Origin: Bacteroidales bacterium UBA5281
GTDB taxonomy: Bacteria; Bacteroidota; Bacteroidia; Bacteroidales; Lentimicrobiaceae
Assembly: GCA_002410555.1 (NCBI GenBank)
Contig: DHSR01000083.1
Coordinates: 121,415-176,647, forward strand
DNA length: 55,233 nucleotides
Direction of reading: 5' to 3'
The notes beneath the pieces were generated by a model. The model had not been told where the DNA came from, did not search any database, and saw nothing but the letters and a program-made list of their open reading frames with translations. The translations under genes and the position numbers were made by a program. Below, in pieces: positions 33,201-42,975 of the stretch (position 1 is its first letter; every line of letters begins with the position of its first letter).

Positions 33201-34442
33201 GTGAAGCTGCCGATTTTTATTGCGTGGAGGTATCTTAAGTCGAAGAAATCTCACAATGCCATTAACATAATTTCGGGCATTTCGGTGGCTGGAATCACCA
33301 TTGGCACCATGGCGCTTATTGTAGTGCTTTCTGTCTTTAATGGATTTGAATCTCTGGTCATCTCTCTCTACAACACCTTTGATCCGCAAATTAAGGTTTA
33401 TCCTGCCACAGGAAAAACTTTTGAGCAAAGCACCTACCCCTGGGAAAAAATCCGGGAAATACCGGGCATCAAAGCACAGACCGGAGTGATTGAAGAAAAA
33501 GTATTGCTACGTTATGGAAATAACCAATACCTGGCTGTTTTAAAAGGAGTTGACGACAGCTATCTGGATTGGACCGGCCTGGACAGCATGATGTCGGAAG
33601 GCAGCCTGATGCTAAAATTTAAAGATCATCCGCTGGCTATTGCCGGTCAGGGTGTTGCCTATTATCTGAATTTAAAACTGGATAATTATAGCCGCGAAAT
33701 AGAAGTATATGCCCCACGACGTGCTGGGCCGGTGAGTGCCCGCGCTGATCAGGCTTTCAACCGCATGGACATCAGGCCCGCCGGGATTTTTTCGGTACAA
33801 CAGGATTTTGATTCTAAATACATTATTGTACCCCTATCTTTTGCTGCTGAGGTGCTTGAATCGCCCAATCAATTGTCGGCAGTGGAAATTTCCTTACAGC
33901 CCGGAGCCGATATGAATGCCATTCAGGAACAGATTGGCACAGTTGCGGGAAATGGCTTTATCATTAAAAACCGGTTTCAACAACAGGCAACACTATACCA
34001 GGTAATGCAAACTGAAAAATGGGCAATTTTTATGATTCTGGGATTTATTTTATTCATCGCCACGTTTAATGTAATTGGCTCTTTATCTATGCTGATCCTC
34101 GACAAGAAAAAAGATATTTCCATATTGCGCAGCATGGGAGCTTCCACCAAACTGATTCGGAATATATTTTTAACGGAAGGCATATTGGTTACCCTGAGCG
34201 GCGCTTTGGCCGGTTTACTGCTTGGTGGGATCATCAGTTGGATGCAACAGCAATTCGGTCTGATAAAAATAAACACCCAGGGTGGATCTTTTTTAATAGA
34301 TGCTTATCCGGTGCAAATGCAACTCACCGATTTTATTCATGTTTTTATCATCATTTCAGCCATCGGTCTGATTGCAGCCTGGATTCCGGCACGCACTTTA
34401 ACCAGAACCGGCAAAAATAATACTGCGTTAAAATTTCAATGA
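33201..34442 (+). CDS. FtsX-like ABC permease, LolC/LolE type
   Basis: 413 residues: one N-terminal TM (about 21-45), a large periplasmic MacB-like domain (about 46-275), then three C-terminal TMs of the FtsX fold. Motifs include IAWRYLKSKKSHNAINIISGIS and the cytoplasmic coupling segment LDKKKDISILRSMGAS. Both are typical of LolC/E, the permease of lipoprotein release from the inner membrane. The start is GTG at 33201. No LolD-type ATPase is adjacent, so it must pair with one encoded elsewhere. The rbfA-lolC/E order suggests co-transcription. Confidence 0.9.
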   Translation: MKLPIFIAWRYLKSKKSHNAINIISGISVAGITIGTMALIVVLSVFNGFESLVISLYNTFDPQIKVYPATGKTFEQSTYPWEKIREIPGIKAQTGVIEEKVLLRYGNNQYLAVLKGVDDSYLDWTGLDSMMSEGSLMLKFKDHPLAIAGQGVAYYLNLKLDNYSREIEVYAPRRAGPVSARADQAFNRMDIRPAGIFSVQQDFDSKYIIVPLSFAAEVLESPNQLSAVEISLQPGADMNAIQEQIGTVAGNGFIIKNRFQQQATLYQVMQTEKWAIFMILGFILFIATFNVIGSLSMLILDKKKDISILRSMGASTKLIRNIFLTEGILVTLSGALAGLLLGGIISWMQQQFGLIKINTQGGSFLIDAYPVQMQLTDFIHVFIIISAIGLIAAWIPARTLTRTGKNNTALKFQ

Positions 34443-34635
34443 TGAAATCAGTATAAACACTCCTTTTATTTTCTGCATTTTTTAATTAAAGTTCTTAAAA
34501 TATTTTATTAAGTACTGCCATTCCGGTACAAAAAAGAAGAAATTTTTGCCATAATATTATTTACCTATCTGTTTATCAAAGCTTTACTAAAACATATTTT
34601 TTTGTTTAAATAGTGTTGGTGTGCGTAATTATGTA

Positions 34636-34643
34636 TAGTTTTG
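34636..34643 (+). promoter_or_regulatory. Candidate promoter of the C25 peptidase pair
   Basis: TTG (34616-34618), 17 bp, TAGTTTTG, giving a leader of about 50 nt before the ATG at 34702. Confidence 0.5.
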
Positions 34644-34701
34644 TGGGCACTTAGTTTATTAGTCCGGGATAAACTTTGATTTACCTAAATGTTTTCGTTG
34701 T

Positions 34702-37700
34702 ATGAAACAATTATTACGCACTTTCCTGAGGTTATCACTGATCATTTTCCTTCTTTTTTTAATGTTTCCCATTCAGGCCAGTACGCAGGTTGTACTGAAT
34801 CCTGACCTCAATACCCGTCTGGTGCTCAGGCAGAATGCTTTCAGCCAGATTGTAGTACACAATACGTTCTCCGGATTTAACTTTATTACAGTGAATACTG
34901 CCGGGGGTTTGTTTGCACAGGTAATGGCAGAAGGTTATAGTTCTACCTCTAAGGAAGGGTTTCCAAAACTTCCTGTAATGCGCCAGCTTATAGAAATCCC
35001 GGTAGGTGCTGAACTTGAAGTCAGCGTTATCTCTTCAAGCATTAAAGAATTCATTCTGAGTGACCTGGGTATTGTTAATCCCATTATGCCCGTACAGCCA
35101 CCAATGCCAAAGAGCGCCGGAAGGGCAGAGAGGTTTTCAATAAACCGTCAGGTATATCAGCGCAACGCTTATCAGAATCTTCCGATAGCCTCTGCTGAAG
35201 TTCTTGGTTATTTGCGGGGCAGCCGCATTGCCCGGCTTGACATTTCTCCGGTGGATTACAATCCGGTTACCGGCACCATTAGAATATACGAGGAACTGGT
35301 GATTGAAGTAAAATTCACAGGCGGTAATTACGGCGCTACTGCCGAACTGCAGGAACGTACCCGCTCTCCGTATTTCGGTATAAATCAAAAAACATTTTTA
35401 AATGCTTTGCCAACGGGTACCGGCATGCGTGATCCCATGACACGCTACCCGGTAAAAATGGCAATCGTTTCTGCGCCACTGTTTCAGGAAGCGCTTCAAC
35501 CTTTTATTGAGTGGAAAACACGCAAGGGTTTTACGGTTATTGAAGCTTATACCGACAATCCGGCGGTAGGCACCACAACAGCTTCCATTAAAAATTATCT
35601 TACCGGGCTTTACAACGAAGGCACCCCCGAAGATCCGGCACCTTCTTTTGTTTTATTTGTAGGAGATGTAGCTCAAATCCCCGCATTTAGCCAGAGCGGA
35701 CATGTTACCGATCTTTATTATTGCGAATATACCGGCGATTATTTCCCTGATGTATATTATGGTCGCTTCTCAGCTACAACCGTCGCCCAGTTGCAACCAC
35801 AAATTGACAAAACCCTCATGTATGAGCAATACACTTTTCCTGATCCTTCCTTTTTGGGTGAGAGTTTAATGGTTTCCGGTGTTGATGCGGGTTTTGCGCC
35901 CGTTCACGGTAACGGACAAATCAACTATGGAACCACCAACTACTTTAATGAAGCCCACGGCTTTTTAAGTCACAACTATCTTTATCCTGCTTCGGGTAGT
36001 TCATCTTCAGCTATAATTCAAAATGTAAGCAATGGTGTTGCATATGGGAATTACACTGCTCATGGCAGTTCCAGTGGCTGGTCCAGTCCGCGGTTTGAAA
36101 CCTCAGATATACCGGGGTTGCAAAATGCAGGCAAGTATCCCCTGTTGGTTGGCAACTGCTGTCTTACCAGTACTTATAACACCAATTGCTTTGGCGAAGA
36201 GCTGCTCCGGGCCCAGGATAAAGGTGCCATTGGGTATATAGGTGCTTCTAACAGCACTTATTGGGACGAAGATTTTTATTTTGGTGTAGGGGTTGGTCCA
36301 ATTGTGCTCAATCCTACCTACGAATCCACCACCCTGGGAACTTATGACCGTGCTTTCCACGACCATGGAGAAACTTTTGCCGACTGGTACACCACCCAGG
36401 GCCAGATGTTCGTTGCCGGAAATCTCGCTGTTACTCAAGGTTCTCCCGATATGGCCTTATATTACTGGCAGGTTTATTGTCTGATGGGCGATCCCTCATT
36501 GATGGTTTACTGGGGTGTACCGGAGGCCATGTCGGTGAGCTATGAACCACTCATGCCGTTACAATCGGATGAATTTACGGTTACTGCAGCACCCTATGCC
36601 TATGTGGCCATTTCAAAAGATGGAATTTTACATGGCAGTGCCCTTGCCGATGAAAATGGCATTGCTGTGGTAAATTTAACACCCATTACCGTGCCCGGGG
36701 AAGCCGAAATCATTGTTACTGCTCAAAACCTACAACCATTCATAAATATGGTACTGGTAGCTTCCCCTGAAGGGCCATTCGTTATGCTGCAATCTCAAAC
36801 GGTAAACGATTCCTCAGCCAATAACAACCAAGCGCCCGAGTTTGGCGAAGAGTTCGGATTCAACATGTCTCTCAAAAATTTAGGCAATACCGCCGCCCAG
36901 ACACTGAGTGTAGAAATAACTTGTTCCAGTCCCTTTATAGAGATTTTGAAAGGTCAGGAAGACTGGGCCGACATCGAACCGGGAGAAATTGTAATGGTTG
37001 AAGCCGCATTTAAAGTAAAAGCCACTGACTTTCTCCCTGATCAGCACAGGGCAGAATTTACTGTTAGTGTTACCAATGGTTTAGAAACCTGGAATTCTGG
37101 TTTTAATCTTTATCTCAATGCCCCCAGAATGCAGGCAGGCAATATGTTGATAGACGATTACCTGAATGGGACCGGCAACGGAAATCGCCGTTTAGATCCG
37201 GGTGAAAATGTGGTAATATCAATCCCGGTAATTAATGACGGTCATTGCACTGCCACAAATACGCTTTCACACTTGTTTACCTCAAGTCAGGGCATCGACA
37301 TTGAATTTATTCAGTATATTAATGGCAACATTGATGCTGCCAGCACCGGGAGCGCATTATATAATGTGGCCATCAGTCCCGATATACCCATTGGAACCAC
37401 TATAGAATTGTTTTTTGTAACTGAATCGGGGTTATATACCGATACACGCATTTATAATCCTTCGGTAGGCTTAATTATTGAAGACTTTGAGCAGGGTGAC
37501 TTTTCTGCTTTTGAGTGGGAAAATAACAGCCCTCAGCCCTGGAGCATAATCAGTTCAGGCACATATGCAGGCAACTTTTCAGCCAGAAGCGGGGCCATCG
37601 GAAACAACAAATCTACCGATCTTCAAATTTCCATAAATGTGGAGTCCAATGATGAAATCTCATTCGCACGTTCGGTCTCAAGTGAAAGTGGCTATGACTT

Positions 37701-38634
37701 CCTGAAATTTTACATTGATGGCACAGAACAAGGTTCCTGGTCTGGCTTTGTTGACTGGGATGTAGTTTCATTTCCCATCACACCCGGAAATCATACACTC
37801 AAATGGTCTTACAAAAAAGACTATAGTGCTACCGGCGGTCAGGATGATGCATTTATTGACAATATTGTCTTTCCTTCCGGTGCTTCCTATGGGCATTCTA
37901 CAAATTTGAATACCGTGGCCTTTTCATATCCTGAAGCAATCTGTGCCGGCGAAGAAGCCCATTTATATGCTTTTGTCCGCAATGCCAACACTGCGGTTAA
38001 TTACACCTGGACTCCTGCTGACCTGCTTTCCAATCCGGAAATTTTTAATCCGGTTGCCCTTCTCAATGATAGCACAACTTTCAATGTTCAGGTAAATACA
38101 TTTCTTCAGACTGCCGATACTACGCTCGCACTTGCGGCCATTCCTGCACCTGAAACTCCCACCATTGAAATGATTGATAATATTCTCGTCTCCAGCGCAA
38201 CTGCCGGCAATCAATGGTATAATTCTCATGGGCCGATAGAAAATGCCATTTATCAGCAATTTGAACCTCATGAAAGCGATTACTACCACGTAGTGGTTAC
38301 GGCTCCCCTTGAATGCGGCGAAGCATCTTCTGATGAACTCTATGTTACCGTGGTGGATGCACATTTAAGCCCGCTAAACGAGCAGTTTATCATCTATCCC
38401 AATCCGGTAGTCAAGAAGGTGAACCTTACATTCGGTCTGCCTGAGTCCAGAGAAGTTAATCTAAGCTTATTGGATATTACAGGCCAGGAAATACGGCAAT
38501 TCTGTCAGGGCCGCTATAGCTCAGGAACTCATATGCTATCATTTAATATTGATGATTTAGCTCCGGGCATTTACCTTATTAGATTTGAAACTTCTACGGC
38601 CTTACAATTACACAAGCTCATTATCACAAAATAA
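34702..38634 (+). CDS. Gingipain-like C25 cysteine peptidase, T9SS cargo
   Basis: 1310 residues, exported. Order: signal peptide (about 1-28), a propeptide-like region, a peptidase C25 domain (about 250-600) with FVLFVGDVAQIP, the His loop YTAHGSSSGW (His454) and the Cys segment VGNCCLTST (Cys486 or Cys487), CARDB-like beta domains, a jelly roll (EDFEQGDFSAFEW, about 925-1055), Ig-like repeats and a T9SS sorting domain (about 1230-1310, starting IIYPNPVVKK). The Cys segment differs from the classical gingipain VACVNGDF kept in the neighbour. It may therefore have changed specificity or lost activity. The next gene follows after 15 bp. Confidence 0.88.
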   Translation: MKQLLRTFLRLSLIIFLLFLMFPIQASTQVVLNPDLNTRLVLRQNAFSQIVVHNTFSGFNFITVNTAGGLFAQVMAEGYSSTSKEGFPKLPVMRQLIEIPVGAELEVSVISSSIKEFILSDLGIVNPIMPVQPPMPKSAGRAERFSINRQVYQRNAYQNLPIASAEVLGYLRGSRIARLDISPVDYNPVTGTIRIYEELVIEVKFTGGNYGATAELQERTRSPYFGINQKTFLNALPTGTGMRDPMTRYPVKMAIVSAPLFQEALQPFIEWKTRKGFTVIEAYTDNPAVGTTTASIKNYLTGLYNEGTPEDPAPSFVLFVGDVAQIPAFSQSGHVTDLYYCEYTGDYFPDVYYGRFSATTVAQLQPQIDKTLMYEQYTFPDPSFLGESLMVSGVDAGFAPVHGNGQINYGTTNYFNEAHGFLSHNYLYPASGSSSSAIIQNVSNGVAYGNYTAHGSSSGWSSPRFETSDIPGLQNAGKYPLLVGNCCLTSTYNTNCFGEELLRAQDKGAIGYIGASNSTYWDEDFYFGVGVGPIVLNPTYESTTLGTYDRAFHDHGETFADWYTTQGQMFVAGNLAVTQGSPDMALYYWQVYCLMGDPSLMVYWGVPEAMSVSYEPLMPLQSDEFTVTAAPYAYVAISKDGILHGSALADENGIAVVNLTPITVPGEAEIIVTAQNLQPFINMVLVASPEGPFVMLQSQTVNDSSANNNQAPEFGEEFGFNMSLKNLGNTAAQTLSVEITCSSPFIEILKGQEDWADIEPGEIVMVEAAFKVKATDFLPDQHRAEFTVSVTNGLETWNSGFNLYLNAPRMQAGNMLIDDYLNGTGNGNRRLDPGENVVISIPVINDGHCTATNTLSHLFTSSQGIDIEFIQYINGNIDAASTGSALYNVAISPDIPIGTTIELFFVTESGLYTDTRIYNPSVGLIIEDFEQGDFSAFEWENNSPQPWSIISSGTYAGNFSARSGAIGNNKSTDLQISINVESNDEISFARSVSSESGYDFLKFYIDGTEQGSWSGFVDWDVVSFPITPGNHTLKWSYKKDYSATGGQDDAFIDNIVFPSGASYGHSTNLNTVAFSYPEAICAGEEAHLYAFVRNANTAVNYTWTPADLLSNPEIFNPVALLNDSTTFNVQVNTFLQTADTTLALAAIPAPETPTIEMIDNILVSSATAGNQWYNSHGPIENAIYQQFEPHESDYYHVVVTAPLECGEASSDELYVTVVDAHLSPLNEQFIIYPNPVVKKVNLTFGLPESREVNLSLLDITGQEIRQFCQGRYSSGTHMLSFNIDDLAPGIYLIRFETSTALQLHKLIITK

Positions 38635-38649
38635 ATAAATCACAACAAG

Positions 38650-41600
38650 ATGAAACTCAAAAAAACATTCATTGCTTTACTTTTACTGATTGGCTTTGTA
38701 CCTTCCTATGCCCAGCGCTGGGTTGACCTGGGGGCGGCTCAGCCTGCAGAAGTAACCACTACCCTGATTTCGGGAAGTGAAACCCACTCGGTGATTTCTG
38801 TGCAGGTGCCGGGTTTTAACCTGATACCATTACAGACTCCACGGGGCGAGGCTTTCAGCATTCAGGTTGACGGCACCACTCCCCTTTTGGAGAAAGGCAT
38901 GCCCGACCTGCCTAAAGTAACCACTTCTCTTCTTATTCCCGACCAGGCCAACATGGAAGTTAGGATTATTTCGTCTTCCTATGTTGATTTTCCCTTTCTG
39001 GATATAGCGCCTTCTAAGGGCAATTTCACCCGGGATATTGATCCTGCCACTGTTGCTTATACATACAGCAACGCATACAGCCGTGATGCTTTTTTCCCTG
39101 AAACACAGGCCTGGCTGAGGCAACCTTATATTTTTCGCGACTACCGGGGACAAGCATTGGTCATCAACCCCTTTGTTTACAATCCCGTAACCCGGATTTT
39201 AAGGGTTTATTACCAGATGGAACTCGAAGTATACGCAAATGGCATCTCTACCATAAATGTCCGAAGCCATTCATCTGCATCTCATGAGACCATTGATGCA
39301 GAATTCAGTAAAGCCTACGCGCGTCATTTCTTAAATTATAATCATAGCTCGCGTTATACACCCCTTGAAGAGCAAGGTAAGATGCTTATCATCAGTCATG
39401 GCCCTTTTATGGAAACCATGGAAGATTTTGTAGCCTGGAAAAAAACCATAGGTATACCCGTTGAAATGGTGGATGTTTCGACAATTGGAACCAATTCTAC
39501 AGCCATCAAGGCTTTTGTGGCTGATTATTATGCTACCAATGGACTGACTTTCCTGTTGTTGGTGGGCGATCATGCACAGGTGCCAACCATAACCTCGGGC
39601 AACCTGGGCGGGCCTTCTGATCCGGCCTATGGCTACCTTGAAGGCAACGACCATTATGCCGAAGTTTTCGTAGGACGCTTTTCTGCTGAAAATGTAGCTC
39701 AGGTAGAAACGCAGGTAGTTCGCTCCATTGAATACGAAAAATATCCCGATATAACCAACGATTGGTTTTCAAAAGGATTTGGAATCGCCTCGAGCGAAGG
39801 TACCGGTGATGACGGAGAATATGACTGGGAACATATGCGCAATATCCGCACTGACCTGATGGACTTTACTTACACTGCAGTGGGCGAGCTTTATGATGGA
39901 AGCCGTGGCGGGGAAGACCAGCCTGGAAATCCAACATCATCCATGGTGTCGACGGAAGTTAATGCCGGTCGCAGCATTATAAATTATACCGGTCACGGCA
40001 GCCAAACCTCCTGGGGAACTACTGGTTTTTCAAATTCAGGCATCAATGGGCTCACCAACAATCATATGTGGCCTTTCATCATTTCGGTTGCTTGTGTAAA
40101 TGGTGATTTCCTTAATGGCACCTGCTTTGCAGAAGCCTGGCTCAGAGCCAAAAATGACAATGGACCTACCGGTGCTGTGGCAACGTTTATGTCAACCATC
40201 AACCAAAGCTGGAATCCTCCTATGCGGGGACAGGATGAGATGGTTGATATCCTGTGTGAACTTAAGGAAGGGAACATCAAGCGTACCTTTGGAGGCATAG
40301 CCGTAAATGGATGTCTGGGAATGAATGACGCTTACGGTTCTGCAGGTGCCGACATGACCGATACCTGGCTTATTTTTGGAGACCCTTCGTTGATGGTGCG
40401 CACGGCAGCTCCCTCAAATCTGGTGGTAAATCATTCACCGGTTGCATTTATCGGGTCTGATGTTTTTGAAGTAAATGGTGGTGTAGATGGCGCCTTTGCC
40501 TGTCTTACCCTCAACGGAGAAATTTTGGGTACAGCCACCATCAATAATGGTTCGGCAATTATTTCTATACCAACCCTTACCGATATAGGAAATATGCAAC
40601 TGGCTGTTACTGCTTTTAACCATATGCCATACCTTACCGATATTGATATTATGCCACTTGAAGGCCCATATGTGGTTTATGGAAATCAAACCATAAATGA
40701 TGCTGCGTGCAATAACAACGGTCAACTCGATTATGGGGAGTCTGTGCTGATGGCTATTGGGCTTAAGAATGTAGGCACCGAAGATATCAGCAATGTGATG
40801 GTAACCCTGAGCAGCACCGATCCTTATCTTACCCTGGGCGATACTTCAGAGATGTATCCTTTGATTGAAGCCGGACAAACTACGGAAATTGCCGATGCTT
40901 TTTCAATCAGTGTAAGTTCAGATGTGCCCGATAAATACCGTGCAATGGTTAGTTACACTGCTGTTTCAGATGATCATACCTGGAGTGGTAACTTTGAGCT
41001 GATGGCTCATTCGGTTTCTTTGCTCTACAGCGGAGTTTCTATTTCCGATGAAGAAGGCAACAATAACGGAAAAGCAGATGCTGGTGAAACATTTAAGCTT
41101 CATTTATCCATCATCAATGCAGGTACAGCGCCGGCTTATAATGTCACCGGCATAATCTCATCGGAAGATCCCTTCATTTATATAAATGTGGACAGCATCA
41201 ATTATGGCAGTCTTGACGGATACGAAATGCAAACCGCCGAATTTACCGTTACGGCTTTACCCACAACACCTCCGGGGCATCAGGCTAACTTTAGTTTTGA
41301 AATGTTCTCAGACAGCGGCTTTTTCGCTACAAGTAATTTTTCTATTGTTGTAGGGCAGATTCCTGTGCTTATTATTGATCTTGACAAGAACCACAATTCA
41401 GGCCCTGTAATTAAGCAATCACTTACCAACCTTGACATATCCTCGAATTATATCACTTCCTGGCCGTTGGTTTTAGGTTCCTACCAGTCGATATTTGTTT
41501 GTCTGGGCGTATATCCCAACAATGCAGTGCTCACCAATTCACAGGGTCAGGCACTGGCCAATTTCCTGAACAATGGCGGTAAGTTATACATGGAAGGCGG

Positions 41601-42483
41601 CGATACCTGGGTATTTAATACACCAACTCCTGTGCATCCCATGTTCAATATCGAAGGACTGGATGATGGCAGCAACGACCTTCAGGTGCTTTCAGGTATT
41701 GACAGCACCATGACTTCCGGACTTTCGTTTAGTTACAATGGTGACAATAGATATATTGACCGGCTGGCACCCATAGGTAATGCTGTATCCTTATTCCGGA
41801 ACTCAATGCCTGAATATATAAGTACCATAGCCTTTGATGGGGATGTTTACAAAACCATTGGCAGTTCTTTTGAATTCTCCGGGCTGAAAAATGGGGAAGG
41901 ACGTTCGGTAAAAGATTCACTCATGGCCATTTACGTTAATTTCTTCGATTTATGTAATCACGCGCCACTGCTTGCCAACTTCGTGGCTTCTGAGATAAGG
42001 GTTTGTGAAAATGAAGAAATTACATTCACTGACTTCTCTGCCGGAGCCGTTATTTCCTGGCAATGGAGCTTCCCGGGCGGCACTCCCGATACCTCAAATG
42101 AACAAAATCCGGTTGTAAGCTACCGCATTCCCGGAACCTATGATGTTACCCTTACGGTTTCAGATGATCAGCAGCAAAGCACAACCGTAAAATCGGGATA
42201 TATCACCGTGGATTACTGCATGAACACCGAATTTAAATCCCGCGAGAATATCAATGTGTATCCCAATCCGTCTAACAATAGCTTTACGACCGATATCCAG
42301 GGATTAACCGGAAAAGTCAGTCTTACAGTGTATGATTATACTGGTAAACTGTGTCAAAGCAAAGAGGTAAATGCACCAACAATCGTATCTCTCGACATGA
42401 GCAGCTATAACCAGGGAATTTATATACTCAAAATTCAAAATAATGGTGAAATCCAAACCATTAAGTTGATACTGACAAAATAA
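38650..42483 (+). CDS. Gingipain-like C25 cysteine peptidase with PKD domain, T9SS cargo
   Basis: 1277 residues, exported. A signal peptide (about 1-21, ending SYAQ) and propeptide region precede the C25 domain (about 245-585). This holds LLVGDHAQVPT, the His loop YTGHGSQTSW (His449) and SVACVNGDFLNGTCFAEAW (Cys482), essentially the gingipain catalytic signature. Two CARDB-like domains follow, then a region with LIIDLDKNHNSG, a PKD domain (about 1108-1190) and a T9SS sorting domain (about 1200-1277, INVYPNPSNNSF). It is second in an operon with a paralogous peptidase. A secreted or surface-bound endopeptidase is expected; Arg or Lys specificity cannot be inferred. Confidence 0.92.
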   Translation: MKLKKTFIALLLLIGFVPSYAQRWVDLGAAQPAEVTTTLISGSETHSVISVQVPGFNLIPLQTPRGEAFSIQVDGTTPLLEKGMPDLPKVTTSLLIPDQANMEVRIISSSYVDFPFLDIAPSKGNFTRDIDPATVAYTYSNAYSRDAFFPETQAWLRQPYIFRDYRGQALVINPFVYNPVTRILRVYYQMELEVYANGISTINVRSHSSASHETIDAEFSKAYARHFLNYNHSSRYTPLEEQGKMLIISHGPFMETMEDFVAWKKTIGIPVEMVDVSTIGTNSTAIKAFVADYYATNGLTFLLLVGDHAQVPTITSGNLGGPSDPAYGYLEGNDHYAEVFVGRFSAENVAQVETQVVRSIEYEKYPDITNDWFSKGFGIASSEGTGDDGEYDWEHMRNIRTDLMDFTYTAVGELYDGSRGGEDQPGNPTSSMVSTEVNAGRSIINYTGHGSQTSWGTTGFSNSGINGLTNNHMWPFIISVACVNGDFLNGTCFAEAWLRAKNDNGPTGAVATFMSTINQSWNPPMRGQDEMVDILCELKEGNIKRTFGGIAVNGCLGMNDAYGSAGADMTDTWLIFGDPSLMVRTAAPSNLVVNHSPVAFIGSDVFEVNGGVDGAFACLTLNGEILGTATINNGSAIISIPTLTDIGNMQLAVTAFNHMPYLTDIDIMPLEGPYVVYGNQTINDAACNNNGQLDYGESVLMAIGLKNVGTEDISNVMVTLSSTDPYLTLGDTSEMYPLIEAGQTTEIADAFSISVSSDVPDKYRAMVSYTAVSDDHTWSGNFELMAHSVSLLYSGVSISDEEGNNNGKADAGETFKLHLSIINAGTAPAYNVTGIISSEDPFIYINVDSINYGSLDGYEMQTAEFTVTALPTTPPGHQANFSFEMFSDSGFFATSNFSIVVGQIPVLIIDLDKNHNSGPVIKQSLTNLDISSNYITSWPLVLGSYQSIFVCLGVYPNNAVLTNSQGQALANFLNNGGKLYMEGGDTWVFNTPTPVHPMFNIEGLDDGSNDLQVLSGIDSTMTSGLSFSYNGDNRYIDRLAPIGNAVSLFRNSMPEYISTIAFDGDVYKTIGSSFEFSGLKNGEGRSVKDSLMAIYVNFFDLCNHAPLLANFVASEIRVCENEEITFTDFSAGAVISWQWSFPGGTPDTSNEQNPVVSYRIPGTYDVTLTVSDDQQQSTTVKSGYITVDYCMNTEFKSRENINVYPNPSNNSFTTDIQGLTGKVSLTVYDYTGKLCQSKEVNAPTIVSLDMSSYNQGIYILKIQNNGEIQTIKLILTK

Positions 42484-42497
42484 TTACATCATTACCA

Positions 42498-42533
42498 ATA
42501 CAAAAAGAGCGGTCTCATCCGCTCTTTTTGTAT
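42498..42533 (+). terminator. Strong intrinsic terminator of the C25 peptidase operon
   Basis: A perfect 15-bp stem (ATACAAAAAGAGCGG / CCGCTCTTTTTGTAT) with a 6-nt TCTCAT loop, starting 14 bp after the stop codon. Confidence 0.95.
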
Positions 42534-42876
42534 TTATGCCCATACAGACCAAAGGGTTATCAGAAATTGTGTATTTAGTCAAATGTAATTAGTTGAAACT
42601 TTCACCCTCCTGATTACCCATATTTCCTGAACTTAATGGTCATAAAAAATGTTTATATTAATACCGGTTACAGAAATGACTAAGCCTGAAATGATCTGAA
42701 TAAATTCGGACTATTTTCTTTGAAGCTTATTTTAAGACTTTTCAAAAACCGGAATACAATCTGTGATAAACCAGATAAATCGTGGTTCAATAACACAAAA
42801 ATTGGGAAAAAAGCGGGAATTTGCATTTATTAACACTTTTTTCTATGGTAAAGTACCATTTTTAACTGTGTTTGAC

Positions 42877-42884
42877 TATTTTTG
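42877..42884 (+). promoter_or_regulatory. Candidate -7 promoter element of the NYN gene
   Basis: TATTTTTG about 90 bp before the ATG. No clear -33 element. Confidence 0.4.
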
Positions 42885-42975
42885 TAATTGAATGTTTGTT
42901 TGAATAGCTAAATGAAATACCTGAATTAGTCATTTCATAAAATTATCATTATTAACTAATTATTTATCATTTCCC

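Larger units (their letters stand above)
42484..42975. other. 492-bp intergenic region
   Basis: Contains the terminator of the peptidase operon (42498-42533) and a -7 type box (42877-42884) for the NYN gene. The remainder is AT-rich with no recognisable gene or RNA. Confidence 0.7.

Noticed and set aside
38634..38650. Frameshift splitting one giant peptidase
   Set aside because: The upstream protein ends with a complete T9SS sorting domain and the downstream one begins with its own signal peptide, so they are two genes.
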